DNA from: Candidatus Yonathbacteria bacterium CG17_big_fil_post_rev_8_21_14_2_50_43_9
GTDB lineage: Bacteria > Patescibacteriota > Minisyncoccia > Phycocordibacterales > UBA1550
DNA length: 12,886 nt
Assembly (NCBI GenBank): GCA_002771015.1
Contig: PCUO01000020.1
Location: 8,387-21,272 of the forward strand
Direction: 5' to 3'
The notes beneath the pieces are model-generated. The model did no database searches, was not told where the DNA came from, and saw only the letters and a list, made by a program, of their open reading frames with translations. Both the position numbers and the translations under genes were made by a program. Shown one piece after another: positions 1 to 6,344 of this stretch (positions are counted from its first letter, which is position 1; each line of letters starts with the position of its first letter).

Positions 1-650
1 TAGAAGGAGGTGTTGAGAGCATTTCCTTCAAATCCGCGCGCGATATTATCACGTGGCACGAACAGGGCAGAGTAGTATTTGATTTTTTTGTATTTCATCC
101 CGAGCTTGAGTCCGTTGGCAAATGGTATCGCCAGCTTTTTGCGGAAAGTATTGGAAAGGAAAAAACAATTGACGGCGCGCATACAACGCATCGTATGGTA
201 CCCACAGTTTCCATTGGCTCAACTGACCTCCACTCCGTGGAGCAGATGAATCTGGCGCAACCAGATATTTCCGCGCGTTTTCTCGTGCGCGCGCATGCTC
301 CGCACTGGGAACATCAGTTTTTGGCGGATGATAAAGTGTTTGCTACGCTTGTGCCAGGGGTTCCCCGTCGCGCGCCATGTGAAATCCTTGATGCAATTTA
401 CAAAGGGGTGACGGAAACATACAAAACGCGGGGGATATCGCACGGAGAGATTTTACTTACTGATCTTGACCCAGAGTCGCTCGGCGCACTCATGCAGTTT
501 ATGATGTGCACAACGATGCATCTCGCGAACCTCTTGAACATAAACGCATTTGACCAGCCAAATGTGGAGGAATACAAAGAAGCCACAAGGAGGATTCTTG
601 GAGGGGAACAACTGACAAATGACACCGCTACGCGGACAATTGACCAGTGA
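1..650 (+). CDS. pgi: Glucose-6-phosphate isomerase, C-terminal part (5' end outside window)
   Basis: This cytoplasmic glycolytic enzyme interconverts glucose 6-phosphate and fructose 6-phosphate. The reading frame is open from the first base (codons start at position 3), so the gene begins upstream; an ATG at 195 lies inside conserved sequence and is not the start. Visible family landmarks are KWYRQLFAESIGKE, carrying the catalytic Glu region, then GSTDLHSVEQ with the conserved His, and near the end FDQPNVEEYK with the active-site Lys. About 215 residues are present, roughly the last 40% of a typical protein. The C-terminus after the Lys helix is short. No clear T-rich terminator follows; a partly palindromic repeat lies about 50 bases downstream. 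Identification is from family motifs and is firm. Confidence 0.93.
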   Translation, partial: EGGVESISFKSARDIITWHEQGRVVFDFFVFHPELESVGKWYRQLFAESIGKEKTIDGAHTTHRMVPTVSIGSTDLHSVEQMNLAQPDISARFLVRAHAPHWEHQFLADDKVFATLVPGVPRRAPCEILDAIYKGVTETYKTRGISHGEILLTDLDPESLGALMQFMMCTTMHLANLLNINAFDQPNVEEYKEATRRILGGEQLTNDTATRTIDQ

Positions 651-697
651 CAATGCGTGGTGCCGTCTTTGCGATTATATACTCATACGAAGCCAGC

Positions 698-730
698 ATC
701 CTAGATTGCTTCGCTACGCTCGCAATGACA
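698..730. repeat. Imperfect palindromic intergenic repeat
   Basis: The core at 705-726 starts with ATTGC and ends with GCAAT around a CG-rich centre (TTCGCTACGCTC). From memory, this motif, read on the other strand as ATTGCGAGCGTAGCGAAGC, turns up between genes in many unrelated bacteria. Its function is unknown. Here it lies between pgi and the next promoter. Confidence 0.5.
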
Positions 731-768
731 AGAAATTTTGACGGGTTTTGTCAGATATCAAACGTCAC

Positions 769-799
769 TTGTCAAATGTCCCTCTATTTATGATATAAT
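769..799 (+). promoter_or_regulatory. Promoter of the signalling block, extended -10 type
   Basis: A -10 TATAAT at 794-799 is preceded by TGA (791-793), giving a full TGn extension. A -35-like TTGTCA lies at 769-774, with a rather long 19-base spacer. The predicted transcription start is near 806, leaving about 25 untranslated bases before the ATG at 831. Confidence 0.65.
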
Positions 800-830
800 G
801 CACCTATTAGTAACGATTAATATTTTATTT

Positions 831-1241
831 ATGAAGCACATTGGAAAATATGCAGGCGTACTCGCAATTCTTGCCGTGCCAACAATCACTTTTGCAGATG
901 GTGGCTTGAATGGCACATTGCAAACATTGATAGTCATTGAGGACAGTTCAAAGATGCTTGAAATGATCTCACTTTGGGCGACGCTCATTGTTGCGTTTGC
1001 TACCAGTATGATGGTGTGGGTAGGGGGGCGGCACATGCACGGCGGGGCTTTCGGAAAAGTTTTAACTTTTTTTAGCATCGGCATGACGCTCATCTTTCTA
1101 GGTTTCGCGACGGAGGGGCCGTGGTTCCAAGATTATAATCATCTGTATTTAAAGATGGTTCATGACTCGCTCTATATTGTCGGGTATGTGCTTATGGGTA
1201 TTGCCGCAAGCAAGCTCCTAAAAGTTATTAAAGGCGAATAA
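831..1241 (+). CDS. Small membrane protein of unknown function
   Basis: The protein has 136 residues and was not matched to a named family. Residues 1-22 look like a signal peptide or first membrane segment ending in TFADGG. Further hydrophobic segments lie near 44-65, 76-93 and 112-131. A short loop between the second and third carries GGRHMHGG, and more His residues (104, 111) lie near the last helix. The ATG at 831 is preferred to the upstream in-frame start at 738 because the promoter at 769-799 would lie inside the longer ORF, and because the signal-like sequence begins at 831. It is the first gene after this promoter, 14 bases before the next small gene and upstream of a sensor kinase, so a role in envelope sensing is possible but is inference. 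Confidence 0.7.
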   Translation: MKHIGKYAGVLAILAVPTITFADGGLNGTLQTLIVIEDSSKMLEMISLWATLIVAFATSMMVWVGGRHMHGGAFGKVLTFFSIGMTLIFLGFATEGPWFQDYNHLYLKMVHDSLYIVGYVLMGIAASKLLKVIKGE

Positions 1242-1255
1242 GTAATACTATTTAT

Positions 1256-1519
1256 ATGGAACAAGCAGAACAATACAAAGCAGTGATGGCGGAAATTATA
1301 GCAAAGCAGAGCATTATTCTTGGGCCTGATATGGCTATAGCGCGCGCAAAAAAAGTTTCTGGTATTGGTGTGAATGAAAAGGGAGAAATAACAGAAGTGA
1401 GTGGCGACCCAGCAGAAGCGCTCAAGAATCTTATAGACACATACGTCGAGCTTTCTGGGCAGATTGTAAAAAATGCGCTCGGGCCAATCTTTACAAAATA
1501 TCCTGACATAAAACAGTAA
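1256..1519 (+). CDS. Uncharacterised 87-residue protein in kinase operon
   Basis: I do not recognise a family. The protein appears soluble, with no signal peptide or membrane helix. It has a helical N-terminus (EQYKAVMAEIIAKQSIILGP), a central segment rich in Gly and charged residues (VSGIGVNEKGEITEVSGDP) that could form two short strands, and a helical C-terminus (ALKNLIDTYVELSGQIVKNA). The gene begins 14 bases after the preceding membrane-protein gene and ends 13 bases before the histidine kinase start, with no terminator on either side, so the three are probably cotranscribed. The start has no clear Shine-Dalgarno sequence. A small partner or modulator of the kinase is possible; nothing in the sequence proves it. 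Confidence 0.7.
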   Translation: MEQAEQYKAVMAEIIAKQSIILGPDMAIARAKKVSGIGVNEKGEITEVSGDPAEALKNLIDTYVELSGQIVKNALGPIFTKYPDIKQ

Positions 1520-1532
1520 GTATTAAAGAATT

Positions 1533-3287
1533 ATGGTTCCACGCGAGCTCCTACCTATAATTGTTGTTCTAATCACCCTGTATCTTGTGGTGATTGCGTT
1601 TTCGTATTGGGGTGTACACCGTATTAAGCGCGGGGTTTATGCAAAAGACACCGAGATAAAGAGGCGTCTGTACGAGCTCGCAATTTTGAAGGAAATCGCA
1701 GATCGCACTGGATACTCCCTCAATATTAAAAAGATTTTGGATGTTATTGTTGGGTCGCTCAATCAATTTCTTGAATACAGCGTTGTGTCATATATGCTGC
1801 TAGAGCCTTCAAAGGTGGTGTTCAAGGCAGACCTTGAGCGCTCTGTATCAATAAGTTTTATTAAGGATATACGCACGCGTATGCTCGGCTCTCTTTCAGC
1901 ACTTCTTGGGCGAGATCTTTCCGCCGTGGAGGTAGAGGAGACTATCACAGGCGCTATCATGATGGGTGTCACAGAGGAGCCCGTGCGTTCGTATTTCAAT
2001 ATCCCACTTGTTATTGGTGATCAGCTTGTAGGGGTGCTCACGGTTTCTCATACAAAAGCTGGCTTGTACAAAGAATCAGAAATGGAGATTTTGTATAAAA
2101 TAGTGAATCAGGCGTCACAAGCAGTTTCAAAGCTTGAGGATGTTGTAAAAACAGAACAAGGGAAAATAGCCGCCATGCTAGAGAGTATGCTTGAAGGCGT
2201 TGTCATGACCGATCTGGATTATCGCGTTATTGCGGCAAACCCAGCCGCAGAAGCAGTGATTGGGTACAAAGGAGAAGGTGTCCCGACTATTTTTAACTTC
2301 ATTGACGCGTTCAATGAATCTCTTGATATCAGAAGCAAACTAGAGGAAGCAATTAAGCTTGATAAAGTCTTAACGATTAACGAGGTTATTTTTAATAATA
2401 AATATTATCAGGTTGTTGTCTCTCCAGTGAAGTCAAATATTGGCTTAACACGCGGGCAAACTTTGGGAGGGGTCATTATCCTCCACGATGTAACACATGA
2501 AAAGGAGGCAGAAAAGATGCGCAACGACTTTACATCAATGATTGTTCACGAGCTTCGTTCGCCACTTGGTAACATAAAGAAAATTGGTGAAATGATGCGG
2601 TCGTCAAAAATCTTGGAAGACAAACAAGCTTCAAGCGAGTACGTCTCAATGCTTTACGAGAGCTCGTCTTCTATGCTTGATCTCGTAAATGATTTGCTAG
2701 ATGTTGCAAAACTAGAAGCTGGGAAGTTTTCAGTTGAAAAAAGTTCTGTTGATATAAAAGAAATACTTTCCGAGCGTATGAAGTTTTTTGAGGCTACAGC
2801 GCGCGACGCGGGCATAAATATGAATTTGATTGTTGCCGAGGGGGTTCCAAACAGTGTTTCAGTTGACGCGAAAAGAATTACGCAAGTGCTCAACAACCTT
2901 TTTTCAAATGCGTTGATATACACGCTGAAAGGCGGTACAGTGACAGCTATTTGTTTTTTACACAAAAAAGGTCAAACTATATCTGATGAGGCGTTGGCGG
3001 TATCTGCTCCGTGGGTTTCCGACAGCATGTCCTTAGACACAACTATTCTTCCAGACAGCGTTGTTGTGGCAGTTACAGATACAGGAGAAGGTATTACATC
3101 CGAAAATATTGAGAAACTTTTTAATAAATTCACACAGTTTGCATCAAGCACGCGTGATTCTGAGCACAAGGGCACCGGACTCGGACTCGTGATTGTAAAA
3201 GGTATCATTGATGCTCACGGTGGCGTGGTGGGAGTTGGTTCAAAACTGAAGTCCGGAAGCACCTTTTATTTTACTATTCCTTTGTAG
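1533..3287 (+). CDS. Membrane-anchored sensor histidine kinase (GAF-PAS-HisKA-HATPase)
   Basis: This 584-residue kinase autophosphorylates on His and passes the phosphate to a response regulator, presumably the one encoded 4 bases downstream. In order: one membrane helix at about 7-27, a GAF-like domain at 48-200, a PAS domain at about 215-325 (LESMLEGVVMTDLDYRVIAANPAAE), a HisKA dimerisation domain from 328, and the ATPase domain at about 440-584. The phosphoacceptor is His339 in FTSMIVHELRSPLGNIKK. The N box has Asn455 and Asn459, the G1 box is DTGEGI from Asp516, and the G2 box is GTGLGL at 547-552. With a single helix and little outside the membrane, it probably senses a cytoplasmic or redox signal. 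Residues 477-508 form an insertion between the N box and G1 box. All catalytic boxes look intact. Confidence 0.93.
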   Translation: MVPRELLPIIVVLITLYLVVIAFSYWGVHRIKRGVYAKDTEIKRRLYELAILKEIADRTGYSLNIKKILDVIVGSLNQFLEYSVVSYMLLEPSKVVFKADLERSVSISFIKDIRTRMLGSLSALLGRDLSAVEVEETITGAIMMGVTEEPVRSYFNIPLVIGDQLVGVLTVSHTKAGLYKESEMEILYKIVNQASQAVSKLEDVVKTEQGKIAAMLESMLEGVVMTDLDYRVIAANPAAEAVIGYKGEGVPTIFNFIDAFNESLDIRSKLEEAIKLDKVLTINEVIFNNKYYQVVVSPVKSNIGLTRGQTLGGVIILHDVTHEKEAEKMRNDFTSMIVHELRSPLGNIKKIGEMMRSSKILEDKQASSEYVSMLYESSSSMLDLVNDLLDVAKLEAGKFSVEKSSVDIKEILSERMKFFEATARDAGINMNLIVAEGVPNSVSVDAKRITQVLNNLFSNALIYTLKGGTVTAICFLHKKGQTISDEALAVSAPWVSDSMSLDTTILPDSVVVAVTDTGEGITSENIEKLFNKFTQFASSTRDSEHKGTGLGLVIVKGIIDAHGGVVGVGSKLKSGSTFYFTIPL

Positions 3288-3291
3288 TATA

Positions 3292-3681
3292 ATGAACAAA
3301 CATATGATAAAAAAAATACTGATTATTGATGACGACAAAATCTTCTCGAAGATACTACGAGACGGGTTGATTGCAGGGGGGGAAGGGAAATATGAAGTTA
3401 TAGCAGCTTTTGATGGGGAGGAGGGGTTTGATGTCGCTATTCGCGAGAAACCAGACCTAATTATGCTTGATATGATGATGCCAAAGGTTACAGGAATTGA
3501 GTTTTTGCGTAGGTATCGCAAGGAGGAGTCTGGCAAAGATACACCAGTTATCGTTGAGACACAGCTTTCTGATTTGGAGAAAATGAGTGAGGGGGTTGAG
3601 CTCGGTGTTCGTGGGTATATTATCAAGTCGGATTATTCTCTGGATACGATTTTGCGACAAGTGGAGGATATCCTGAAGTAA
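3292..3681 (+). CDS. Receiver-only response regulator (CheY-like)
   Basis: This 129-residue protein is a single receiver domain with no output domain. The acidic pocket is Asp13-Asp15 (IIDDDK), the phosphoacceptor is Asp60 (IMLDMMMPKVTG), the switch Thr is Thr90, and the conserved Lys is Lys112, preceded by Tyr109. It starts 4 bases after the kinase stop and is the obvious phosphorylation partner. With no DNA-binding domain it must act through protein contacts or relay phosphate onward. The start at 3292 is the first available; an ATG at 3304 gives MIKKILIIDDD, which is more typical of the family, and neither has a Shine-Dalgarno sequence. A TATAAT at 3288-3293 could provide an internal promoter for the shorter form, but no good -35 accompanies it. 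Confidence 0.92.
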   Translation: MNKHMIKKILIIDDDKIFSKILRDGLIAGGEGKYEVIAAFDGEEGFDVAIREKPDLIMLDMMMPKVTGIEFLRRYRKEESGKDTPVIVETQLSDLEKMSEGVELGVRGYIIKSDYSLDTILRQVEDILK

Positions 3682-3754
3682 CAGGGGGAAGGGGATAATA
3701 TGGGATATGGAATGGGTGCGGGTGCACTGATTATAAAATTTATAAACTAATTTC

Positions 3755-4555
3755 ATGGAAGATTCAAAAACAAAACTTTTTAAGGCATTGACGGTATTTA
3801 CGATGCTAAGCGCTGTCCTTGTTGGAGCGATGGTTATTTCCGAAGTCAAAGGATACCGTTTCATTGGAGGTGGAGTTTCCGCGACAAACACAATCTCTGT
3901 TTCTGGAGAAGGTGAAGTATTCGCCTCGCCAGATATTGCAAATATTTCATTTACCGTTCGCGAGGAAGCAAAAAAAGTTTCTGACGCGCAGGACAAAGTG
4001 ACTACAAAAGTAAAAACGGCGCTTGCTGGTATCAGGAAACAAGGTGTTGCTGATAAAGATATTAAAACTCAAAATTACAGCTCGTACCCAAAGTACGAAT
4101 GGCAAGAAGTAACTGTGTCGTGCTTGTCGTTGGATTGTCCTCCTTCTCGCCCGGGTAAACAGGTGGTTGTTGGATATGAAGTTTCCCAGACAGTAACTAT
4201 CAAGGTGCGTGATTTGGAGAAAGCGAACGCTATTGTGGACGGGCTCGCTACTGCAGGGGTGAGAGAGATGCAGGGACCAAACTTTGCAATTGATGACGAG
4301 GACGGCTTAAAGGCAGAGGCTAGGAAGATTGCTATAGAAAAAGCGCGCGCAAAAGCAGAAGTGCTCGCTCGCGACCTTGGTGTTTCACTTGTGCGAGTGG
4401 TGTCTTTCTCAGAGGGAGGGTACTATCCAATGTATTCTCGAGCGACTTCTGTAGGTATGGAGAAGGGGATTGGAGACGATTCTTCAATGCCAGAAATTCC
4501 ACATGGGGAAGAAAATATTACCTCAAGCGTGACAGTGACGTACGAGATACGATAG
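3755..4555 (+). CDS. SIMPL (DUF541) domain envelope protein
   Basis: The 266-residue protein has an N-terminal membrane anchor or uncleaved signal at about 10-30, followed by a SIMPL/DUF541 domain. It begins with the family's typical NTISVSGEGEVFASPDIANISFTV and ends in a strand ITSSVTVTYEIR. A helix rich in Ala and charged residues (EARKIAIEKARAKAEVLARDLG, read in two parts around 188-209) is also typical. SIMPL proteins are exported or membrane-bound, and their biochemical role is not well defined. A loop around 118-136 carries two Cys (123 and 128, VSCLSLDCPP) that could form a disulphide outside the membrane. The gene lies 73 bases after the response regulator and could belong to its operon. 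AT-rich TATAAA boxes at 3732-3746 could also start a nearly leaderless transcript. Confidence 0.88.
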   Translation: MEDSKTKLFKALTVFTMLSAVLVGAMVISEVKGYRFIGGGVSATNTISVSGEGEVFASPDIANISFTVREEAKKVSDAQDKVTTKVKTALAGIRKQGVADKDIKTQNYSSYPKYEWQEVTVSCLSLDCPPSRPGKQVVVGYEVSQTVTIKVRDLEKANAIVDGLATAGVREMQGPNFAIDDEDGLKAEARKIAIEKARAKAEVLARDLGVSLVRVVSFSEGGYYPMYSRATSVGMEKGIGDDSSMPEIPHGEENITSSVTVTYEIR

Positions 4556-4583
4556 GCAGACCCTTGAATTATGACATTTGACA

Positions 4584-4610
4584 AGGTGCGTTGCCGTAGG
4601 CAACGCACCT
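4584..4610. repeat. Perfect 12-bp hairpin with GTA loop
   Basis: The left arm AGGTGCGTTGCC and right arm GGCAACGCACCT pair fully around GTA. It lacks a T tract on either side, so it is not a classical intrinsic terminator, although it may still protect or end the upstream transcript. The outer six bases and the loop match those of the hairpin at 8738-8770. Confidence 0.7.
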
Positions 4611-4699
4611 CCTGGGTTGCATCTGTCAATTGTTGATTGTCACAATCGTCAAAAGTATGCTTGTTGACTTTTTGCTCGTAAAATAGTACCTTTAAATAA

Positions 4700-4720
4700 A
4701 GCCCTGCGGGGCTGTTTTTT
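4700..4720 (+). terminator. Short intrinsic terminator or attenuator
   Basis: AGCCC and GGGCT pair around TGCG, then a G and six T residues follow. The 5-bp stem is short but GC-rich and the T tract is well placed. It would end transcription from upstream before the secE-nusG unit, or attenuate a transcript starting just before it. Confidence 0.55.
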
Positions 4721-4724
4721 AAGT

Positions 4725-4769
4725 AAAAATAAGGAGCACCGCGACTATATTCTTCTTAACACAGTTAAA
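4725..4769 (+). promoter_or_regulatory. Duplicated 45-nt element upstream of secE (copy 1)
   Basis: This stretch aligns without gaps to 5523-5567, with 37 of 45 positions identical. It contains TATATT at 4746-4751, which could serve as a -10, and TTAAC/GTTAA, which can pair around a 3-base loop at 4757-4767. If TATATT is a -10, transcription would start near 4758, leaving about 20 bases before the secE ATG. No convincing -35 is visible. Confidence 0.5.
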
Positions 4770-4777
4770 AATCTATC

Positions 4778-4960
4778 ATGAAATTTATTGAATACATCAA
4801 GGAGTCCAAAGGAGAACTAGCGCACGTTACCTGGCCAACTCGCAAACAAGCGATTGCTTTTACAGTGCTTGTTATAATTCTTTCGGTTTTGACGTCTCTT
4901 TATCTAGGAGCGTTTGATACATTGTTCACAACAATTATTAAAAAGTTTTTCGTTCGCTAA
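4778..4960 (+). CDS. secE: Preprotein translocase subunit SecE
   Basis: SecE is the small essential subunit that clamps SecY in the protein-export channel of the cytoplasmic membrane. The 60-residue length fits the single-helix bacterial form. It has an amphipathic N-terminal helix with ELAHVTWPTRKQA, the family's most conserved motif, then one membrane helix at about 26-44 and a short basic tail. It lies 16 bases before nusG, the classic bacterial order. There is no Shine-Dalgarno sequence; the ATG follows GTTAAAAATCTATC, similar to the sequence before rplK. No tRNA-Trp gene was found upstream. Confidence 0.95.
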   Translation: MKFIEYIKESKGELAHVTWPTRKQAIAFTVLVIILSVLTSLYLGAFDTLFTTIIKKFFVR

Positions 4961-4976
4961 TTTTAATTTTAAATCT

Positions 4977-5522
4977 ATGGCAAAACAAGAAATAACAGGC
5001 GAGCGCAATTGGTACGCAATCCACACCTATGTGGGTTACGAAAATGCCGTGCTCCGCAATTTGAAACAGCGTATTGAGTCCCTTGGCATGGAGGACAAGA
5101 TTTTCAATGTACTTATTCCTATGGAAAAGAAAATCAAGGTAAAAGGCGCAAAGCGCGTGGAGGCGGAGGAAAAAATTTATCCTGGGTACATTCTTGTGGA
5201 TATGATTGTTACAGACGATTCATGGTATGTTGTACGCAACACGCCGCGCGTGACAGGGTTCGTCGGCGCAGGAGTAACACCAGTTCCTCTAGCAAAGCAC
5301 GAAGCAGACGCGCTCTTTGCTCGTATGGCAGAGTCCACACCAAAGCACAATGTTGACTTAGTGGTTGGAGACCAGGTTACTATTGTAGACGGCCCGTTCA
5401 AGGATCTTGAAGGCAAAGTTGCCGAGGTGGACGGCGAACGCGGGCGCGCAAAGGTGCTCGTCTCAATGTTCGGTCGCGAAACACCTGTGGAGCTGGACTT
5501 CCTTCAAATTCATAAGATATAG
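4977..5522 (+). CDS. nusG: Transcription termination/antitermination factor NusG
   Basis: NusG binds RNA polymerase and links transcription elongation with Rho and the ribosome. The 181-residue protein has the NGN domain (NWYAIHTYVGYENAV at 11-25, EKIYPGYILVDM at 65-76, RNTPRVTGFVG at 87-97) and a C-terminal KOW domain starting VGDQVTIVDGPFKDLEGKV near 130. The ATG at 4977 is chosen because the MAKQEITGERNWYAIHTY beginning is normal for the family. An earlier in-frame start at 4914 would overlap secE by 47 bases and add an unrelated segment. The start lacks a Shine-Dalgarno sequence; the AAATCT before ATG resembles the secE and rplK starts. A copy of the 45-nt element begins immediately after the stop. 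Confidence 0.95.
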   Translation: MAKQEITGERNWYAIHTYVGYENAVLRNLKQRIESLGMEDKIFNVLIPMEKKIKVKGAKRVEAEEKIYPGYILVDMIVTDDSWYVVRNTPRVTGFVGAGVTPVPLAKHEADALFARMAESTPKHNVDLVVGDQVTIVDGPFKDLEGKVAEVDGERGRAKVLVSMFGRETPVELDFLQIHKI

Positions 5523-5567
5523 AAAAATAATAAGCGGAGCGGCTATATTTTTCTTAACCCAGTTAAA
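5523..5567 (+). promoter_or_regulatory. Duplicated 45-nt element after nusG (copy 2)
   Basis: This copy is identical at 37 of 45 positions to 4725-4769, with no gaps. It begins at the base after the nusG stop. TATATT lies at 5544-5549; if that is a -10, RNA would start near 5556, exactly at the foot of the structured segment described for 5557-5625. Unlike copy 1 it is far from the next start codon (176 bases). Confidence 0.5.
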
Positions 5568-5625
5568 TGATTTCAAATTTGCGTAAATTTGAAATCGCGA
5601 TTTGAAAAAGCGCATTTAATCGGGT
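5557..5625 (+). ncRNA. Predicted three-way-junction RNA in the nusG-rplK gap
   Basis: Outer stem: 5557-5569 (ACCCAGTTAAATG) pairs with 5613-5625 (CATTTAATCGGGT), with 12 of 13 pairs including one G-U, and one A-C mismatch. Inside is an 11-bp perfect hairpin (5570-5580 with 5585-5595, loop GCGT) and a 3-bp stem (5596-5598 with 5610-5612). An alternative palindrome AAATCGCGATTT at 5591-5602 competes with the inner hairpin. This could be a regulatory leader of rplK, a processing site or a terminator-like barrier. It matches no riboswitch or ribosomal-protein leader that I know. Confidence 0.4.
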
Positions 5626-5651
5626 GATGATTTTAATCTCGTTTTGTCATT

Positions 5652-5680
5652 TTGCCATACGGCTTGCAAATAGAGATAAA
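5652..5680 (+). promoter_or_regulatory. Candidate rplK promoter
   Basis: TTGCCA at 5652-5657 and GATAAA at 5675-5680 are separated by 17 bases. The -35 matches consensus at five of six positions and the -10 at four of six. RNA would start near 5687, giving a leader of about 56 bases that contains the hairpin at 5705-5725. Confidence 0.4.
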
Positions 5681-5704
5681 TTGTAGTAAGTTACCATAAC
5701 GTAA

Positions 5705-5725
5705 AGAGGTGGGAACGCCCGCTCT
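5705..5725 (+). promoter_or_regulatory. rplK: Leader hairpin before rplK
   Basis: AGAG and TGGG pair with CCCG and CTCT around the loop AACG, with one bulged G, forming an 8-bp GC-rich stem that ends 17 bases before the ATG. Its position suggests translational control, for instance feedback by a ribosomal protein; that is inference. Confidence 0.4.
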
Positions 5726-5742
5726 ACTCGTTAAAATCAATC

Positions 5743-6168
5743 ATGGCAAAGAAAATAACAAAAAAAGTAAAGGTAGTAATTCCCGCAGGCAAGGCAACTC
5801 CGGCTCCTCCTTTGGGGCCTGCTCTCGGTCAGGCAGGGGTGAACATCGGTGAATTCGTTACAAAATTCAACGATGCAACTAAGGACAAGATAGGGGATAT
5901 GGTTCCTGTAGTTATTACAGTTTACGAAGACCGCACTTTTAGTTTCGTAATGAAGACCCCTCCAGCATCTGGGCTCGTTATCAAGGCGTCTGGGGTAGCC
6001 GGTGGCTCAAAGAAGCCTGGCACAAGTAAAGTTGGCTCAATTACCAAGTCTCAACTTCGTGAAATCGCAGAAAAGAAGATGCCTGACCTTTCCGCAAACG
6101 ACGTGGAAGCCGCAATGAAAATTATTGCAGGAACAGCGCGAAGCGCAGGGATTGAAGTGAAGGGATAG
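5743..6168 (+). CDS. rplK: 50S ribosomal protein L11
   Basis: L11 forms part of the GTPase-associated stalk base of the large ribosomal subunit and contacts elongation factors. The 141-residue length is exactly typical. The N-terminal domain has the Pro/Gly-rich [14 protein letters not shown] at 22-35 and the linker [15 protein letters not shown]. The C-terminal rRNA-binding domain ends in the conserved [15 protein letters not shown]. Usually rplA (ribosomal protein L1) follows directly. Here the stop codon is followed at once by a strong hairpin and then genes on the opposite strand, so L1 is not in this operon and may be absent from the genome. The start lacks a Shine-Dalgarno sequence and follows GTTAAAATCAATC. 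Confidence 0.97.
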   Translation: MAKKITKKVKVVIPAGKATPAPPLGPALGQAGVNIGEFVTKFNDATKDKIGDMVPVVITVYEDRTFSFVMKTPPASGLVIKASGVAGGSKKPGTSKVGSITKSQLREIAEKKMPDLSANDVEAAMKIIAGTARSAGIEVKG

Positions 6169-6214
6169 TATCCCAAAAGAAAACCGTTCATGCGAACGGT
6201 TTTCTTTTGGGATA
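6169..6214 (+). terminator. rplK: rplK terminator, 21-bp perfect stem
   Basis: The arms 6169-6189 and 6194-6214 are perfectly complementary around ATGC and begin immediately after the stop. The right arm carries TTTT runs instead of a separate T tail. The symmetrical structure could act on both strands. Confidence 0.75.
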
Positions 6215-6245
6215 CATATTGAATGTAGAATTTTGAATATTGAAT

Positions 6246-6277
6246 AAAAAAATCCGCTCATGCTAGCAGATTTTTTT
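6246..6277. terminator. A/T-flanked hairpin, probable bidirectional terminator
   Basis: Seven A residues plus TC pair with GA plus seven T residues, then GCT pairs with AGC after one mismatch. A GC core with A and T tracts on either side is the form of a terminator that works in both directions. Confidence 0.6.
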
Positions 6278-6283
6278 GGAGAG

Positions 6284-6335
6284 TTCAACAACCCAGCAAT
6301 AGTACGCTATAGCGTACTATTGCTGGGTTGTTGAA
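6284..6335. repeat. 52-bp perfect palindrome centred on CTATAG
   Basis: The 26-base arms 6284-6309 and 6310-6335 are exactly complementary with no spacer. The centre reads TACGCTATAGCGTA. Outside the CTATAG centre it shows no convincing similarity to the three related palindromes at 8083, 9457 and 10091, so it may belong to a separate family or be simply a terminator between convergent rplK and thyA. Confidence 0.75.
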
Positions 6336-6344
6336 GAAAGAAAA

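Noticed and set aside
738..830. Longer N-terminus for the small membrane protein
   Set aside because: It would contain the promoter with TATAAT at 794-799, and the signal-like sequence starts at 831.
4664..4692. secE promoter TTGACT with TACCTT 17 bases on
   Set aside because: The -10 is poor and transcription would start at the short terminator hairpin at 4700-4720.
4561..4777. tRNA-Trp gene before secE
   Set aside because: This is a frequent neighbour in bacteria, but no cloverleaf or T-arm GGTTCGA-type sequence is visible.
4914..4976. NusG start inside secE
   Set aside because: The added segment is out of frame with secE and unlike the family; ATG at 4977 gives a normal NusG N-terminus.
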